NCBI RefSeq assembly: GCF_012641515.1
Contig: NZ_JABAHY010000014.1
Coordinates: 395-64,394, forward strand
Direction of reading: 5' to 3'
DNA: 64,000 bases
Source of the DNA: Nesterenkonia sedimenti
Lineage (GTDB): Bacteria > Actinomycetota > Actinomycetes > Actinomycetales > Micrococcaceae
The notes beneath the pieces were generated by a model, which was not told where the DNA came from, made no database searches, and worked only from the letters and a program-made list of their open reading frames with translations. The position numbers and the translations under genes were made by a program. Numbering within the stretch: the first letter of the stretch is position 1; every line of letters begins with the position of its first letter. Positions 63,408 through 64,000 of the stretch are shown here, piece after piece.

Positions 63408-64000
63408 TCAGGCAGTGGCGCCCAGCTCCGCGATGTGATCAGGCAGCCGGTCGTGGGAGCCGTACATGAAGTGGTTGGACATGTTCTCGGAGAACCGGCT
63501 GGCCTCAGTGGTCAGCCCCACCGCCTCGGCGACCTCGCGGATATGCATCGGGGCTGCACCACAGCAGACACCGAGATAGTTGATGCCCAGGTCATAGGCC
63601 TCCTTGGCCCAGGCGCCGATCTCATAGCGGTTGTTCAGCAGCGGATCCAGAGCGGTGGGGAAGGTCCGCCCATGCGGGGAGGGCACAGTGGCCCGGACAT
63701 CGGAGAGGTTGAAGAAGGTCGGCTCCTCAGCGGTGGTCCGGTAGGGGATCGGCAGGGCCCCCACATGGCAGGAGACCTTCTCCCGGATCTGCTTGAGCCA
63801 GGGCATGATCGTCTCTGGGCCGCGGAAGCAATTAAGCCCGACGACGTCGGCACCGGCCTGCTCCAGCTGCTGGGCGGTCTCGACCACACCCACGCCATCG
63901 GCCATCTCCTCGAAGGCCATAGGTGCCAGGGTCAGTACAACCGGAAGTCCGCTGGCCTTGGCGATCTCCAGGGCGGCCAGGGCTTCACCGGCGTAGTAGA
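63408..64000 (-). CDS. Homocysteine S-methyltransferase family protein, N-terminus beyond window
   Basis: The frame is open to the right window edge, so only the C-terminal part (about 197 residues) is seen. GADVVGLNCFRGPETIM (first Cys) and INYLGVCCGAAPMHIREVAE (paired Cys) provide the three zinc-binding cysteines of the BHMT/MmuM barrel, which transfers a methyl group from S-methylmethionine or betaine-like donors to homocysteine. The C-terminus FSENMSNHFMYGSHDRLPDH is longer than that of E. coli MmuM. Together with mesXD it would give the cell two ways to make methionine. Confidence 0.82.
   Translation of the reverse strand, partial: YYAGEALAALEIAKASGLPVVLTLAPMAFEEMADGVGVVETAQQLEQAGADVVGLNCFRGPETIMPWLKQIREKVSCHVGALPIPYRTTAEEPTFFNLSDVRATVPSPHGRTFPTALDPLLNNRYEIGAWAKEAYDLGINYLGVCCGAAPMHIREVAEAVGLTTEASRFSENMSNHFMYGSHDRLPDHIAELGATA

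Noticed and set aside
1-64000. tRNA, rRNA or CRISPR arrays
   Set aside because: I saw no cloverleaf with a GTTCRANYC-type T-arm, no rRNA stretch and no regularly spaced repeats; the PheS-like leader is not a tRNA.

Overview
The window is high-GC bacterial DNA that fits an actinomycete, probably from the Corynebacteriales/Micrococcales side. The signs are a DUF222-type protein, many start codons lying directly behind TANNNT -10 boxes (leaderless transcripts), GTTCAC PHO boxes, SAM-I/IV-type riboswitches of the kind common in Actinomycetota, and gene families typical of that phylum. The species cannot be fixed from the sequence alone.

Layout. 1-1.1 kb: a DUF222 protein cut by the window edge. 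1.3-5.4 kb: an FbpABC-like ABC importer. 5.5-6.4 kb: HtpX protease. 6.6-10.6 kb: a phosphate-starvation locus with PHO boxes, two Na/Pi symporters (the second frameshifted), a small coiled-coil protein and a PstS gene interrupted by an in-frame TAG. 10.7-21.3 kb: a sugar-catabolism island with an RbsABC-type importer, fused dihydroxyacetone-kinase-like kinase, FGGY kinase, fucose-isomerase-like enzyme and LacI regulator; the plus-strand half looks lower in GC than its surroundings. 21.3-23.1 kb: membrane dipeptidase and YajQ. 23.1-26.7 kb: a structured leader with an upstream ORF, then mesX-mesD (O2-dependent, folate-independent methionine synthase) and a MetE-like protein. 26.8-36.5 kb: organosulfur and transsulfuration genes. 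These are a cysteine-synthase-like enzyme, two AhpD-type CMD proteins, a flavoprotein, a VOC protein, a frameshifted aldo/keto reductase, and a SAM riboswitch in front of metY, metB and a methyltransferase. 36.5-38.1 kb: a half-size solute-binding lipoprotein and a CDF transporter. 38.1-40.4 kb: an IS481-family element carrying a PheS-like ligase gene. 40.4-49.1 kb: GNAT, two luciferase-like monooxygenases (LLM) and an ATP-grasp ligase, then a second SAM riboswitch in front of two peptide-type binding proteins and a DUF1684 protein. 49.2-51.6 kb: HigBA, GNAT and an MFS carrier. 51.6-62.1 kb: a minus-strand operon led by a third SAM riboswitch, with LLM monooxygenases, a complete Dpp-type importer and an MFS carrier. 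62.1-64 kb: another LLM and the end of a homocysteine S-methyltransferase.

Functionally, 23-64 kb is mostly a sulfur and methionine supercluster. Peptide-type importers and flavin monooxygenases probably take up and cleave organosulfur compounds. MetY/MetB assimilate sulfide or cysteine into homocysteine and cystathionine, and MesXD and the S-methyltransferase methylate homocysteine. SAM riboswitches tie three of the operons to methionine status.

The most unusual item is the 2.36-kb IS481-type element at 38091-40447. It has recognisable inverted repeats (19 of 27 matching) and a 6-bp ACTAGC target duplication. It carries, as a passenger, an aminoacyl-tRNA-synthetase-like ligase (PheS core plus FDX-ACB domain). 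In front of that gene is a leader with a short ORF and two mutually exclusive RNA pairings. The second most unusual is the mesX leader, which has a translation-coupled upstream ORF and a hairpin ending at the mesX start codon.
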